The notes: generated by a model not told the origin, from the sequence alone. 64,000 nucleotides of DNA from Paenibacillus sp. RUD330 (GCF_002243345.2 NZ_CP022655.2:5140001-5204000), one strand, 5' to 3'; positions 1 to 9,563 are shown, counted from the stretch's first letter. Translations and numbers: made by a program.

Positions 1-1
1 C

Positions 2-238
2 AGCGGCAATCCCGGTTTCGGTATGGATAGCTTCGGACGAGGCGCAGGTGGGCTGCGCGAAGGAAACATTGGCGGAGCCCGCCAAGGAGGCGGGTTCGGC
101 AACGGTTCCCTTAGCGGATGGGAACACCATTTTGCGGTTGGAATGGCTTATGCCAACTTGATGATCCTGGCCTGGATCATAGGAGCGATGCTTGGGGATA
201 TCTTCAGCCGATCCTCCCGCAAAACGGACTGGAAATAG
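2..238 (+). CDS. C-terminal part of a glycine-rich membrane protein (5' end outside window)
   Basis: The reading frame is open to the left edge of the window, so this is the end of a longer gene. The visible part is a Gly/Arg/Asn-rich low-complexity stretch followed by one hydrophobic segment of about 22 residues (around AVGMAYANLMILAWIIGAM) and a short basic tail. The gene ends at TAG 236-238 and converges with rfbD across a shared hairpin. I do not recognise the family. A small membrane-anchored or scaffold protein is possible, but no function is assigned. Confidence 0.5.
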   Translation, partial: SGNPGFGMDSFGRGAGGLREGNIGGARQGGGFGNGSLSGWEHHFAVGMAYANLMILAWIIGAMLGDIFSRSSRKTDWK

Positions 239-290
239 GAATAAAGCCGGCCATCACTTGGATGAGCCGGCTTAATTGTGCCTTTATTCC
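237..290. terminator. Bidirectional hairpin between the left-edge gene and rfbD
   Basis: AAGCCGGC (244-251) pairs with GCCGGCTT (266-273). An outer pair, GGAATAAAG (237-245) with CTTTATTCC (282-290), encloses it and overlaps the rfbD stop codon. The placement between convergent genes fits a shared terminator. Confidence 0.6.
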
Positions 291-1135
291 CTAATCTCTT
301 GAATAAATCTTGCCAAAGCGTCCCGCCACTCCGGAAGCTCCTCCAGTCCGATTTCCTTGATACGGCTCTGGTCAAGGACCGAATAACGCGGACGCGGAGC
401 CGGGCGCGGAAACTCCTCCGAGGTGCAAGGCAACGCTTGGGCCGCCATACCGCTCTCTTCAAATATCGCTTGAGCAAATTCGAACCAGGTGCAGCTCCCG
501 CTATTGGAAGCATGATACGTCCCGTACTCTTCCGTACCTGCCAGCCGGAGCAGGAAGCGAGCCAAGTCCTTCGTATAGGTAGGTGATCCCGTCTGGTCAT
601 TGACGACCTTGACGCTTCCCCTTTCCTTTCCAAGCTTCAGCATGGTCTTGACGAAATTGTTCCCATGCTTGCCGTACACCCAGGAAGTACGCACGATGAA
701 CGTCCGGCTGTTCAGCGTCTCCACAAGCATTTCTCCTGCGTGCTTGGACTTCCCATAGACGGTTTGCGGGTTGACAGGAGCGTCCGTACGGTAAGGCGAC
801 GTTCCGTTCCCGTCGAAAACATAATCCGTGCTGACATAAATCAGCTTGGCGCCGATCTCGTCAGCCGCCTCCGCCACGCAACCGGACCCGGTTGCATTTA
901 CGGCATATGCGCCCTCAAGATCGGATTCCGCCTGATCCACGGCTGTATAAGCCGCGCAGTGAATGACGACGTCAGGCTGAAGATTTCCGATGACCTCGCG
1001 GCATTGCTCGCGGGAGACGATGTCCAAGCCCTCCCGATCCAGGCCGATGATTTCAAATTCTTCCGATTTCGGCCACATGGCCAGTTCTTTGCCAAGCTGC
1101 CCTCCTGCTCCCGTTACGAGAATCTTCTTTTTCAT
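284..1135 (-). CDS. rfbD: dTDP-4-dehydrorhamnose reductase
   Basis: This enzyme catalyses the last step of dTDP-L-rhamnose synthesis, the NAD(P)H reduction of dTDP-4-keto-L-rhamnose. It is an extended short-chain dehydrogenase: the N-terminal TGAGGQLGKEL is the nucleotide-binding glycine motif, and the family motif STDYVFDG and catalytic YGKSKHAGE (Tyr-x3-Lys) follow. At 283 aa the length is normal. An ATG 14 codons further upstream exists (1177), but it lies within the end of rfbB, and the ATG at 1135 has GGGGGTG just upstream and starts directly at the Rossmann fold, so I chose 1135. It is the last gene of rfbA-C-B-D. Confidence 0.95.
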   Translation of the reverse strand: MKKKILVTGAGGQLGKELAMWPKSEEFEIIGLDREGLDIVSREQCREVIGNLQPDVVIHCAAYTAVDQAESDLEGAYAVNATGSGCVAEAADEIGAKLIYVSTDYVFDGNGTSPYRTDAPVNPQTVYGKSKHAGEMLVETLNSRTFIVRTSWVYGKHGNNFVKTMLKLGKERGSVKVVNDQTGSPTYTKDLARFLLRLAGTEEYGTYHASNSGSCTWFEFAQAIFEESGMAAQALPCTSEEFPRPAPRPRYSVLDQSRIKEIGLEELPEWRDALARFIQEIRE

Positions 1136-1154
1136 TCTCGCACCCCCAGCGGCT

Positions 1155-2186
1155 TCATTCCGAGAGCCCCGCTTCATTCAAGCGATCTCCGTATTGGAGC
1201 TTGAAATAACTCTGATAGCTTCCGTTCAGCACGCCTTTCATCCATTCCTCGTTGTCCAGGTACCAGCGGATGGTTGTCCGGATTCCAGATTCATAATCAT
1301 GCTGCGGGCTCCAGCCCAGCTCATTGCGGATTTTATCGGCGTCGATGGCATACCGTTTATCATGACCCTGACGATCCTTGACATAGTGGATCAGTGCTTC
1401 CGGTTTCCCAAGCTCCTCCAAGATCGTCTTGACGACATGAATATTCGTTCGCTCGTTGCGGCCTCCGATGTTGTACACTTCTCCGTTCACGCCTTGATGG
1501 ATGACGAGATCGATGGCGCTGCAATGGTCCTCCACGTAAAGCCAATCCCTGACATTAAGCCCGTCTCCGTACACAGGCAGCGGCTTATCCTGCAGGGCGT
1601 TCTGAATGATCAGCGGGATCAGCTTCTCGGGGAACTGATACGGTCCGTAGTTGTTGGAGCATCGCGTAATGTTCACGGGGAGTCCGAATGTCTCGTGATA
1701 GGCCCGAACGAGCAAATCCGCTCCTGCTTTGCTTGCCGAATAAGGGCTGTTAGGCGCGAGCGGGGTTTCTTCCGTAAAGAGGCCTGTCTCCCCCAAAGTC
1801 CCATAAACCTCGTCCGTGGAAACCTGGACAAACTTTTTGACTCCGTATTGCTTGGATAGCTCCAGCAGAGCCTGCGTACCAAGAACATTCGTTTTTACAA
1901 ATACATCCGGTTCAAGAATGCTGCGGTCCACATGAGACTCCGCCGCGAAGTTGGCCACGACATCCACACCGGCTTGGAAAATGGGCTCCAGCTCCGCGCG
2001 ATTGGTAATATCCGCTTTGACAAAATGATATCCGGGATGCTGTTCGACAGATTTCAAATTCTCTAGGTTCCCGGCATAGGTCAGAGCATCTACGTTAACA
2101 ATTTCGTACCCGGGGTACTTTTGCGCCATATACAGCACAAAATTGCTTCCGATAAATCCGGCTCCGCCGGTAACGAGCAGCTTCAC
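1155..2186 (-). CDS. rfbB: dTDP-glucose 4,6-dehydratase
   Basis: This enzyme converts dTDP-glucose to dTDP-4-keto-6-deoxyglucose with bound NAD+. The 343-aa extended SDR begins with VTGGAGFIGSN (NAD site). It has the STDEVYG active-site segment (Thr-Asp-Glu of RmlB), the catalytic YSASK and the RCSNNYGPYQFPEKLIP substrate segment. The start is GTG at 2186, preceded by AAAGGGA. It lies between rfbC and rfbD in an L-rhamnose operon next to the S-layer glycosylation genes. Confidence 0.96.
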   Translation of the reverse strand: MKLLVTGGAGFIGSNFVLYMAQKYPGYEIVNVDALTYAGNLENLKSVEQHPGYHFVKADITNRAELEPIFQAGVDVVANFAAESHVDRSILEPDVFVKTNVLGTQALLELSKQYGVKKFVQVSTDEVYGTLGETGLFTEETPLAPNSPYSASKAGADLLVRAYHETFGLPVNITRCSNNYGPYQFPEKLIPLIIQNALQDKPLPVYGDGLNVRDWLYVEDHCSAIDLVIHQGVNGEVYNIGGRNERTNIHVVKTILEELGKPEALIHYVKDRQGHDKRYAIDADKIRNELGWSPQHDYESGIRTTIRWYLDNEEWMKGVLNGSYQSYFKLQYGDRLNEAGLSE

Positions 2187-2219
2187 TTGGCAACGTCCCT
2201 TTCTTCCCGGTTGGTGGAA

Positions 2220-2783
2220 TTAACCGTTGATGTCGTAAATGAAATCAATCTCTGCGTCCATCAATGCGGGATGCATGTCATCTTTCTTCGAAAGGACGGG
2301 ATTGCGGACAGGCCAATCAATGCCGAGAGCCGGGTCGTTCCAGGCGATTCCCCGGTCATGCTCGGCTGAGTAGAGCTCGTCGACTTTGTACTGAACCTCG
2401 GAATTCGGCACCAGCGTGCAGAACCCATGAGCGAAGCCTCGAGGAACCAGCAGCTGGCGATGATTGGCGGCGCTCAATATAAATCCTTGCCACTTCCCAA
2501 AGGTCGGCGAGCCTCGGCGGATATCTACAGCGACATCATAGATCGCTCCTGCCGTACAGCGGACCAGCTTCGTTTGGGCTTTCGGATCAAGCTGATAATG
2601 CAGTCCCCGCAATACTCCTGCTTCCACAGAAAGAGAATGATTGTCTTGCACGAATCGATGGGTTATTCCGTACTCTTGAAATCGGGCTTCGTTGTAACTC
2701 TCCACAAAAAAACCTCGCTGGTCTCCATGAACAGCCGGCTCGATCGATTTCAATCCCGGCAGCGTTGTTTCCTGGACGATCAA
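2220..2783 (-). CDS. rfbC: dTDP-4-dehydrorhamnose 3,5-epimerase
   Basis: This cupin-fold epimerase gives dTDP-4-keto-L-rhamnose. The 187-aa sequence shows the RmlC hallmarks: DQRGFFVESYNE near the N terminus, the catalytic-His segment VLRGLHYQ, VRCTAGAIYDVAVDIR, and PRGFAHGFCTL. The start at 2783 is TTG with AAGGA only a few bases upstream, but the protein aligns with the family from that point. The gene sits about 78 nt after rfbA. Confidence 0.94.
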   Translation of the reverse strand: MIVQETTLPGLKSIEPAVHGDQRGFFVESYNEARFQEYGITHRFVQDNHSLSVEAGVLRGLHYQLDPKAQTKLVRCTAGAIYDVAVDIRRGSPTFGKWQGFILSAANHRQLLVPRGFAHGFCTLVPNSEVQYKVDELYSAEHDRGIAWNDPALGIDWPVRNPVLSKKDDMHPALMDAEIDFIYDING

Positions 2784-2861
2784 GTTCCTTCAGCCCCTTC
2801 CTTGGTGGGATTTCACCCTTCCGGTTCACGCCTGTCAGACTCGATTCTTCCAGGCGATTTG

Positions 2862-3605
2862 CTAGTTCTTCATTTCCCCGAATTCGGTGCCGAGAGTGAT
2901 TTCTTTGGCCAACTCGTTTGCGTAGGTCAGCGAGGCATGGGTTCCCGCGTCGGTCCACCAGCCTTGTAATATATCATATGTTAGCGAATTGGTTTTGATA
3001 TAGGCGTTGTTCACATCCGTTATTTCCAGCTCGCCCCGGTTGGAAGGTTTCAAGGATCGAATGATATCGAATACCTCGGAATCATACATATAAATTCCTG
3101 TCACTGCGTAGCTGCTCTTCGGCTCCTTCGGCTTTTCAACGATCGATACAATATGCTCGCCCTTCAGTTCCGGAACGCCGTATCGCTGCGGATCATGCAC
3201 TTCCTGAAGGAGTATCTTAGCTCCTGCCGCTTGCTTCTGAAAGTGTTCCACATAAAGAGAAATGCTGTCCGAGAAAATATTATCGCCTAAAATGACGACC
3301 ATCTGGTCTCCGCCGACAAAATGTTCGGCCAGGCCGAGCGCCTGAGCAATACCTCCGGCCTGATCCTGCACCTTATAAGTCAAGGACACACCGAATTCAT
3401 AGCCGCTCCCGAGTAGATTCACCACGTCGCCCATGTGCTCTTTTCCGGTGACGATGAGAATATCGTGAATGCCGGATTCTTTTAGTTTAGCGATGGAGTA
3501 ATAAATCATGGGATATTTGCCAACAGGAAGCAGATGTTTATTGGTTACTTTGGTTAAAGGAAACAGGCGGGAGCCTGTCCCGCCTGCAAGAATGATTCCC
3601 TTCAC
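2862..3605 (-). CDS. rfbA: Glucose-1-phosphate thymidylyltransferase
   Basis: This is the first step of dTDP-L-rhamnose synthesis (dTTP + Glc-1-P). The N-terminal GGTGSRLFPLT is the nucleotidyltransferase signature, and VTGKEHMGD, ILGDNIF (metal-binding Asp) and EKPKEPKSSYAVTGIYMYD follow. At 247 aa it is the short RmlA form typical of Gram-positive bacteria and archaea, rather than the roughly 290-aa enterobacterial form. The start is GTG at 3605, with a strong AAAGGAGGAGG. A terminator hairpin lies between it and the upstream glycosyltransferase, so rfbACBD may be transcribed partly on its own. Confidence 0.94.
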   Translation of the reverse strand: MKGIILAGGTGSRLFPLTKVTNKHLLPVGKYPMIYYSIAKLKESGIHDILIVTGKEHMGDVVNLLGSGYEFGVSLTYKVQDQAGGIAQALGLAEHFVGGDQMVVILGDNIFSDSISLYVEHFQKQAAGAKILLQEVHDPQRYGVPELKGEHIVSIVEKPKEPKSSYAVTGIYMYDSEVFDIIRSLKPSNRGELEITDVNNAYIKTNSLTYDILQGWWTDAGTHASLTYANELAKEITLGTEFGEMKN

Positions 3606-3627
3606 TGGTATCCTCCTCCTTTATAAG

Positions 3628-3662
3628 AAAGGATAGATGACGTGTATGTCATCTATCCTTTT
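3628..3662 (-). terminator. Hairpin terminator between the glycosyltransferase and rfbA
   Basis: Perfect 14-bp arms AAAGGATAGATGAC (3628-3641) and GTCATCTATCCTTT (3649-3662) with a loop of about 7 nt. It lies directly after the stop codon of the glycosyltransferase. On the minus strand it is followed by a T-rich stretch. It could attenuate read-through into rfbACBD. Confidence 0.75.
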
Positions 3663-3663
3663 T

Positions 3664-6189
3664 CTAATAGCTTTTAGAGTATGCAATAGTTTGAGCCAAT
3701 TTATATAAATTGATCTGCGAATTCCAATTATTACGATTAATGTATTCAATTATTCCACGCAAAACATTCTCGGTCAAATGGGATTCATATGGATTAAGGA
3801 TATATTCTTTGTATTGCCGAGAAATTTGTCTAATATCTAAAAAATTCTCGGAATATGTTCTTGCATTTCTTTCTATTTCTTTAACTGCTTCAGGATTTTC
3901 AATTAAATACCCTAATTTATTTTGAATTTCTGAAACCTCACAATGTTTAGTGAGATGTTCCGCACTGTCAATTTTCACGCAACAGTGATCAGGAACCTCT
4001 TCAAAACTGCCAATGGAAGAGATAAGAGAACATTTTCCCTTGGAAAGAATTCTCATTAGGCTTCCCGATGTCTCTCCATTATAAGGGTAACGTAGATTCA
4101 CACACAGATCTGCAGCATCCATGTAGCCCTCATATTCTTCCAAGGAAGTGTAACCAGTTATAATAACCCGTTCTTTAATTAATGAATCATTTAAAAGCGC
4201 TTCAATAGGCTTTTGAATCTCTGGAGCGGGCTTTCCTACCAAATATAGATAAAGATTTTCATTAGTCGCTGCAAGCTCTTTAAAAGCTTCAATCAGGGGA
4301 AGCGTTCGTTTCGTTTCGTGAATATGCCCAAATGAAGCTATTACGAACTGATTCGAAGGAATGCCAATGTTCTCCTTAGCTCTAGATTTTTCGACAAGAG
4401 GAGAATTTATAGCATAATGATTAATTTTTTTTATTTTTAGATTCAAATTCTTATTCAAGAGTTTGTTTTGGGAATATTCACTATGAACTATAATTTTCTT
4501 TGCATAGTTTGTGATAACCCCATTTAAAGGAAGTTCATGGATTTTGCGAGTATTTCTTCCTGACTTAACGTCCGCTATGTATTTACTAACTAGTTCGGAA
4601 TCGTAGTCCTCTAACAAGTACTCTTTATATTGATTTAAAGATTGTTCATTGGAGCTGATTAAATCAAGCAATCCATGAATGTTGTAATCATGTAAAACTA
4701 ACAAGCCCTTATACGCTTTGATGTAATTAAGCATATAAGCATGATAGTCACTGTTTCCCATTTGATATATAATTTCGTCAAACCTTTTGGCTATGCTTTT
4801 AAATTCATGATGAGGATAAATTTTAATTTGGGAATGAGCAAATTCCTCCGCAGTATACGTATCATCAATGAAAACGCTGATATCAAAATCCTCTGCCAGA
4901 ACGTTAATAAGGTCGAAACTATAATCAGATATTCCCGACTGTATAGGAGGCAGCGGAGTAAATATAGCCAACTGCTTGCGATGTTGTTTCACGGGTTTGT
5001 TTTCATTATTCATTGATTTAATTACGTCCAGTGTTCTCTTAGAAACAGCTTCCCAGGAAAATTGTTTTACACGTTCGCTGCCCTTCTCAACTAAATCTTG
5101 AACAGATCTCATTTCCAGCAATTCCTGGAGTCCTCTTGTAATGTCTTTCGTATTAAACGGATCAACCAAGATGGCCGCACCATCGGCGATTTCTCCAAGA
5201 CTCGAATTGTTTGAAGTCAGTACAGGAGTCTCGCAAGCCATAGCTTCGACCACTGGAAGGCCAAAACCTTCATATTTAGAAGGAAATGCTACAGCATACG
5301 CGAGATTGTATAATTGAACCAAGTGATGATCAGGAACAAAATTAGTGAGTATCACTCTACCCTTTACCTTATTCTTTTCTGCCATATCATAGTATCTTTT
5401 TTCAGAAATATCGCTTAATTTGCATGCAATAACCAATTGAAAACGTTCTATAAGATTCTTAGGCAAAGCAGAGTATGCAAGGATAAGTTCACCAATATTT
5501 TTACGGTCGTCATCACCGCCCGTGCACATGATGAATTCAGAACGAATTCCATATATTGTTTCCAGTTCTTTTTTTGCGGCTTCTAGCTCCATGGAGTTTA
5601 AAACTTGGAATTTTTCATCTACGCCTGCATAAATAACATCTACCGTTTCTTCGTCCACGTTAAAATGAGTGATTAAGTCATCTTTAGCACTTTGGGAAAT
5701 CGATAATATCTTATCGTATTTAGTAAGTTCCTCTAGACATTTCATGTACTCGTTCTTGAAAAACTTATCCGTGAGATATTTACCTTGAAAAATATACGGA
5801 ATAATATCATAGAGAGTAACAACAGTTTTTGTACCTTTGAACCATTCATGCTCATAAATCATCGTTCCATCAAAGGGAGATGTAACATAAAACACATCAA
5901 TTGAATAATCTAAAATAATCTTTTGAATAATGTCCTTTAATACAATCTTGAAATTTTCTTCATTTCTGATCTGATTTATATCGGAAGTATAAAAATATAA
6001 CTCTTTTACATTACTTGAGAATGAGAGTAATTCTTTTAGATTCTTCTCTTCATAAAAATTAATTAAGTAATAATTGTTTTCTTTATCAAGCTCAAACATT
6101 TTTTTCAACTGACTCGTTGTATAATTTCCTATACCTCTATTTTTTGATCCCTTTCCCAAAATGGCTAGGACATCAATTGCTATATTCAT
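3664..6189 (-). CDS. Two-domain glycosyltransferase (two GT4-like modules)
   Basis: A protein of about 841 aa with two GT-B type modules in tandem. Module 1 (about residues 1-390) ends in SKYEGFGLPVVEAMACETPV, the E-x7-E nucleotide-sugar motif of GT4 enzymes. Module 2 (about 410-841) begins with AIFTPLPPIQSGISDYS and carries a diverged equivalent around YNGETSGSLMRILSKGK. Bifunctional enzymes like this often add two successive rhamnose or mannose residues to cell-surface polysaccharides. A TTG at 6210 extends the frame, but the ATG at 6189 has GGAAGGA upstream and starts directly at the Rossmann strand MNIAIDVL. It overlaps the FkbM gene by 17 nt. The gene is visibly AT-rich compared with flanking DNA. 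Confidence 0.85.
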   Translation of the reverse strand: MNIAIDVLAILGKGSKNRGIGNYTTSQLKKMFELDKENNYYLINFYEEKNLKELLSFSSNVKELYFYTSDINQIRNEENFKIVLKDIIQKIILDYSIDVFYVTSPFDGTMIYEHEWFKGTKTVVTLYDIIPYIFQGKYLTDKFFKNEYMKCLEELTKYDKILSISQSAKDDLITHFNVDEETVDVIYAGVDEKFQVLNSMELEAAKKELETIYGIRSEFIMCTGGDDDRKNIGELILAYSALPKNLIERFQLVIACKLSDISEKRYYDMAEKNKVKGRVILTNFVPDHHLVQLYNLAYAVAFPSKYEGFGLPVVEAMACETPVLTSNNSSLGEIADGAAILVDPFNTKDITRGLQELLEMRSVQDLVEKGSERVKQFSWEAVSKRTLDVIKSMNNENKPVKQHRKQLAIFTPLPPIQSGISDYSFDLINVLAEDFDISVFIDDTYTAEEFAHSQIKIYPHHEFKSIAKRFDEIIYQMGNSDYHAYMLNYIKAYKGLLVLHDYNIHGLLDLISSNEQSLNQYKEYLLEDYDSELVSKYIADVKSGRNTRKIHELPLNGVITNYAKKIIVHSEYSQNKLLNKNLNLKIKKINHYAINSPLVEKSRAKENIGIPSNQFVIASFGHIHETKRTLPLIEAFKELAATNENLYLYLVGKPAPEIQKPIEALLNDSLIKERVIITGYTSLEEYEGYMDAADLCVNLRYPYNGETSGSLMRILSKGKCSLISSIGSFEEVPDHCCVKIDSAEHLTKHCEVSEIQNKLGYLIENPEAVKEIERNARTYSENFLDIRQISRQYKEYILNPYESHLTENVLRGIIEYINRNNWNSQINLYKLAQTIAYSKSY

Positions 6190-7507
6190 GGGCAACCATA
6201 TTCCTTCCAATTAAATATCGACGGTCAATAAAAATAGAATTAATTCCCGTGAAGCTATATTCATCATATTCCAACTTTTTCATTAATTCAATAATTTCAT
6301 TGTTCTTTGTATTGTAAGCAAGCTTTGTGTCATATTTTATCATCTCTATGATAATGATTAATGGTCTTTTATCTTCCATATCCATAGATTCAATAATCTC
6401 AATGTCTTTACCTTCAATATCTATCGAAAGCAACGTAGGAGGTTCTCCCAAATATCTATCAACAACATCGTTATAAGTAATCGTTTTTAAGCTGATCTGA
6501 TCTATGATTTTCAAATCCGGATTTATAGCACAAAAGTTTAAAGCTGCTTCATAATCTGTGGTGCTAAGACCATCTCCATTCAAAATGTAGAAAGTTTGAT
6601 CTCTATCAGACTCTTGGCCAATGCATTGATTTAGAACAATGTCCTTGCTCCTATAGAATTTCAATTCAGGGATAAGTTCCTTGTTGGCCTCAACTAAAAT
6701 TCCTTTCGCACCTTTTTTATACAAATAATAGGTATTACTCAACTCTTTGGCATGATTAGCCCCAAGATCTACATAAGTAGTTTGTTCTAATGGAATATCT
6801 AAAACATGCAAAATGTACGTGACAATGGAATCTTCACCTGACTGAGCGAAAGTTTCTTTAATAAAAATAGATGAGGCCGGCTGATCTAGAACACCAATCT
6901 TTTCAATTAATTCCATTTGTTGGCTTAATTTTTCATGTTCTATTTTTTGAATATTAAATTCTCTTTGAATAATGTCATACTGATTCATTTGTTCAACAAG
7001 ATTGTTTTCCTTTAGATCAAGCATAGTGGTAAGCTTTTTTCTTTCATCTATTAGAATCATGTTTTGTTTATTTATGTCTTGCAAATCTTGCCTAGCATTA
7101 TCCAATTCATTCTTCATTTTTACCAGTATTTCATTTTGTTTTTCCAGTTCGTTGAATTTAGTATTAAAGTGATTAAGGATTTCAGTAATTCTTCCCATCG
7201 CCGGGGTTACGGAGTTATTGAATTCTGTTTGTTGGAAAGCAATAGGTTCAATATACCATTTTAAAATCTTCCTTATGACTTTCTTAATAAAGGTAACAGG
7301 TTTACCCAAAAACCGACGATGGGATTGCAAATGTCTGTAAGCGAAATTTTGTCTGGTATATTGCATGACTTCGATTTGCCGAACTATTTCCTTTAAGTAT
7401 TCCTCTGTATTATACGATGCAGGCGAAACCTCACTTATAGCGCCCTTCCCGGTCCAGGCCTGCATTTTTTCGTAAATCACTTTATGTTCTGGATTTTGAA
7501 AATTCAT
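6173..7507 (-). CDS. FkbM-type methyltransferase with N-terminal coiled coil
   Basis: 444 aa. Residues about 110-215 form a Glu/Lys/Leu/Asn-rich coiled coil. The C-terminal half is an FkbM-family SAM-dependent methyltransferase: TTYVDLGANHA matches the glycine-rich SAM motif, GILVEANKELIPEL the acidic loop, and LLSIDIEGKDIEIIES the characteristic S-x-D-x-E-G segment. It probably O-methylates a sugar, for example as a chain-terminating cap, with the coiled coil perhaps acting as a length ruler as proposed for chain terminators coupled to Wzm/Wzt export; that coupling is inference. It sits between wzt and a glycosyltransferase in an AT-rich block. Confidence 0.85.
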   Translation of the reverse strand: MNFQNPEHKVIYEKMQAWTGKGAISEVSPASYNTEEYLKEIVRQIEVMQYTRQNFAYRHLQSHRRFLGKPVTFIKKVIRKILKWYIEPIAFQQTEFNNSVTPAMGRITEILNHFNTKFNELEKQNEILVKMKNELDNARQDLQDINKQNMILIDERKKLTTMLDLKENNLVEQMNQYDIIQREFNIQKIEHEKLSQQMELIEKIGVLDQPASSIFIKETFAQSGEDSIVTYILHVLDIPLEQTTYVDLGANHAKELSNTYYLYKKGAKGILVEANKELIPELKFYRSKDIVLNQCIGQESDRDQTFYILNGDGLSTTDYEAALNFCAINPDLKIIDQISLKTITYNDVVDRYLGEPPTLLSIDIEGKDIEIIESMDMEDKRPLIIIIEMIKYDTKLAYNTKNNEIIELMKKLEYDEYSFTGINSIFIDRRYLIGRNMVAHEYSN

Positions 7508-7524
7508 AATTCACCATCCCGCGA

Positions 7525-8790
7525 TTAAGACTTTACTTTCCATTGGTGAGATATAGAGTAGGATCCCACAGATTTATCCGTGGATACAATAGAGAAATCC
7601 ATATAGTATTTATAGAAATCAAGAGCTCTATGACTCTCGTCCACAATAGCCACATTTAGCTTATACGTCCCCGAGAGTAATTCCACCGTTGGTATATGAA
7701 ACTGTATGGAACCTATTTGTGGCAAATCCTTCAATTTGAGTTTATCTATCTCCGTGTTATTCCCATATATTAATGACAGATCAGAGTTATAAAACCCCAT
7801 ACCGAAAATATACTCTTTCTGCTCTTTGTTTATTTTGTAGTCAATTTCTATGGACATGCTCTCATTCGCAATGATTGCGTTTGTCTTTTCACCATTCTTA
7901 TTTATTATTCTGACATCGGTAATTTCAACTTCTCTAGAACCCCAATGATTATCATCGGAAATAACTTGTAGCTCTTTTTTTGCAATTGTCGATTTTTCTT
8001 TTGAGGCTTGTACAGCATTTTCATTAAACTCTATTTGCTTTTGTTGGACGAATTTTTCATTCATATGCTGCTTGTATAGATTGAGCACTTGATCTGCATC
8101 ACCTTCAGCTACAACCTTACCTGCATTCATCCAGACCACACGATCCGAAATTTTTTCAACCGTGCCTAAATCATGGGTAACAATGACGATTGTCGCCCCA
8201 CTTTTCTTGAAATTCTCGATCTTTTCAAAACATTTCTTTTGAAAATTCTCATCGCCAACCGATAATATTTCATCAATCAATAAAATCTCGGGATCTACAT
8301 TAATGGCCACAGAAAAAGCAAGTCTCATGTACATTCCCGACGAATACGTTCGAACAGGATTATCAATAAAATGTCCTAATTCCGAGAATCCTATAATATC
8401 ATCCAATTTTTCGTCGATAGCCTTTTTTGATAATCCAAAGATGGAGGCATTGGTATATATATTTTCTCTTCCGGTGAAATCAGGATGAAAACCAGCTCCT
8501 AGTTCAATTAAACTGGAAATCCGACCATTCACCTTGATCTGGCCTTGATCGGGATACAGAATTTTAGTGATGAGCTTGAGCAGCGTACTCTTGCCACAGC
8601 CATTATGTCCTATTAATGACACCGTTTCTCCTTTGTGAACTGTTAAGCTTACACCATCAACAGCTTTAAAATCGCTATAATCATCACTTCTGAGACGAAG
8701 AAGCTTTTCTTTCAAAGTTAAAGGCTTATCCTTATAAATCTTGAATTTTTTGCTTACATTATTTATTGAGATTACTGGATTGTTCTTCAT
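7525..8790 (-). CDS. wzt: Polysaccharide ABC exporter, ATP-binding subunit (Wzt-like)
   Basis: 421 aa. The N-terminal ABC ATPase has Walker A GHNGCGKST, the signature region TYSSGMYMRLAFS (YSSGM replaces LSGGQ, as usual in polysaccharide/teichoic-acid exporters), Walker B EILLIDEIL and a switch His in VTHD. Residues about 285-421 form an extra beta-rich domain like the carbohydrate-binding Wzt C-terminal domain, which in other systems recognises a modified chain end. The start overlaps the permease stop (TAATG), so the two are translationally coupled. It energises transfer of undecaprenyl-linked glycan across the membrane. Confidence 0.92.
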   Translation of the reverse strand: MKNNPVISINNVSKKFKIYKDKPLTLKEKLLRLRSDDYSDFKAVDGVSLTVHKGETVSLIGHNGCGKSTLLKLITKILYPDQGQIKVNGRISSLIELGAGFHPDFTGRENIYTNASIFGLSKKAIDEKLDDIIGFSELGHFIDNPVRTYSSGMYMRLAFSVAINVDPEILLIDEILSVGDENFQKKCFEKIENFKKSGATIVIVTHDLGTVEKISDRVVWMNAGKVVAEGDADQVLNLYKQHMNEKFVQQKQIEFNENAVQASKEKSTIAKKELQVISDDNHWGSREVEITDVRIINKNGEKTNAIIANESMSIEIDYKINKEQKEYIFGMGFYNSDLSLIYGNNTEIDKLKLKDLPQIGSIQFHIPTVELLSGTYKLNVAIVDESHRALDFYKYYMDFSIVSTDKSVGSYSISHQWKVKS

Positions 8791-9563
8791 TATAAATCCT
8801 CCGCAAAGGTCTTTTCGCTCTTTTCAAAAATAAAGTAACCTACGCATAAAACGATAATCCCTATCGCCAAGGAGTATAATAACTCATTCCAGTTCGGTGA
8901 TGTGCCGTATAAAAGGATATCGCGGAAACCATTAATAATGGGCACCATTGGGTTGTAACCTATTACGTCAGCCACTTTTTGCGGGAAAATACTGATTGCA
9001 AATACTATAGGAGTAATATAAAACCAGATCATGGTAACGATATTGATGACATGTTCCAAATCTCTAAATCGGACATATAGTGCAGAGAATATAAACGCAA
9101 AACCAAGTGCCAGAATAAATTCAATCAGAAGGATAAGGGGCAGCCAAAATACATGAAGAGTAAGGGGCACACCTGTAATGAGCAAGGCCGGAAAGACAAT
9201 AATAAGTCCATATATATAGTTCATGAGATTGGTACAGACGACTGATAAAGGCAGTATTATTCTTGGGAAATAGATTTTTTTCACAAGATTAGCATTACTA
9301 ACTACGCTTATGGTTGCACCTTGTAGGGAAGATGTAAAAAATAGCCACGGAAGTAAAGCTACAAATAGGAACATAGGATAATTTTCCTGGTTATTCCTAA
9401 GCAGATATGGAAACACAATTGAATAGATAATTAATTGGAGAATAGGATTTACAAAGGTCCATAGAAAACCTAAAAAGGAACCTTTATACCGCGAACGAAG
9501 CTCCTTACGGACAATGCTAAAAAGCATTTGCCGATAATTATAAATTTCACTAATTTTGTCCAC
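8790..9563 (-). CDS. wzm: Polysaccharide ABC exporter, permease subunit (Wzm-like)
   Basis: An ABC-2 type permease with about six hydrophobic segments. The family start RKELRSRYKGSFLGFLWTFVNP is visible (residues 18-29 onward). I prefer the GTG at 9563 because AAGGAG lies 6 nt upstream, inside the end of rmd; an ATG at 9578 is the alternative. It partners the overlapping wzt gene to export a lipid-linked glycan before transfer to protein or cell wall. Confidence 0.9.
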   Translation of the reverse strand: MDKISEIYNYRQMLFSIVRKELRSRYKGSFLGFLWTFVNPILQLIIYSIVFPYLLRNNQENYPMFLFVALLPWLFFTSSLQGATISVVSNANLVKKIYFPRIILPLSVVCTNLMNYIYGLIIVFPALLITGVPLTLHVFWLPLILLIEFILALGFAFIFSALYVRFRDLEHVINIVTMIWFYITPIVFAISIFPQKVADVIGYNPMVPIINGFRDILLYGTSPNWNELLYSLAIGIIVLCVGYFIFEKSEKTFAEDL

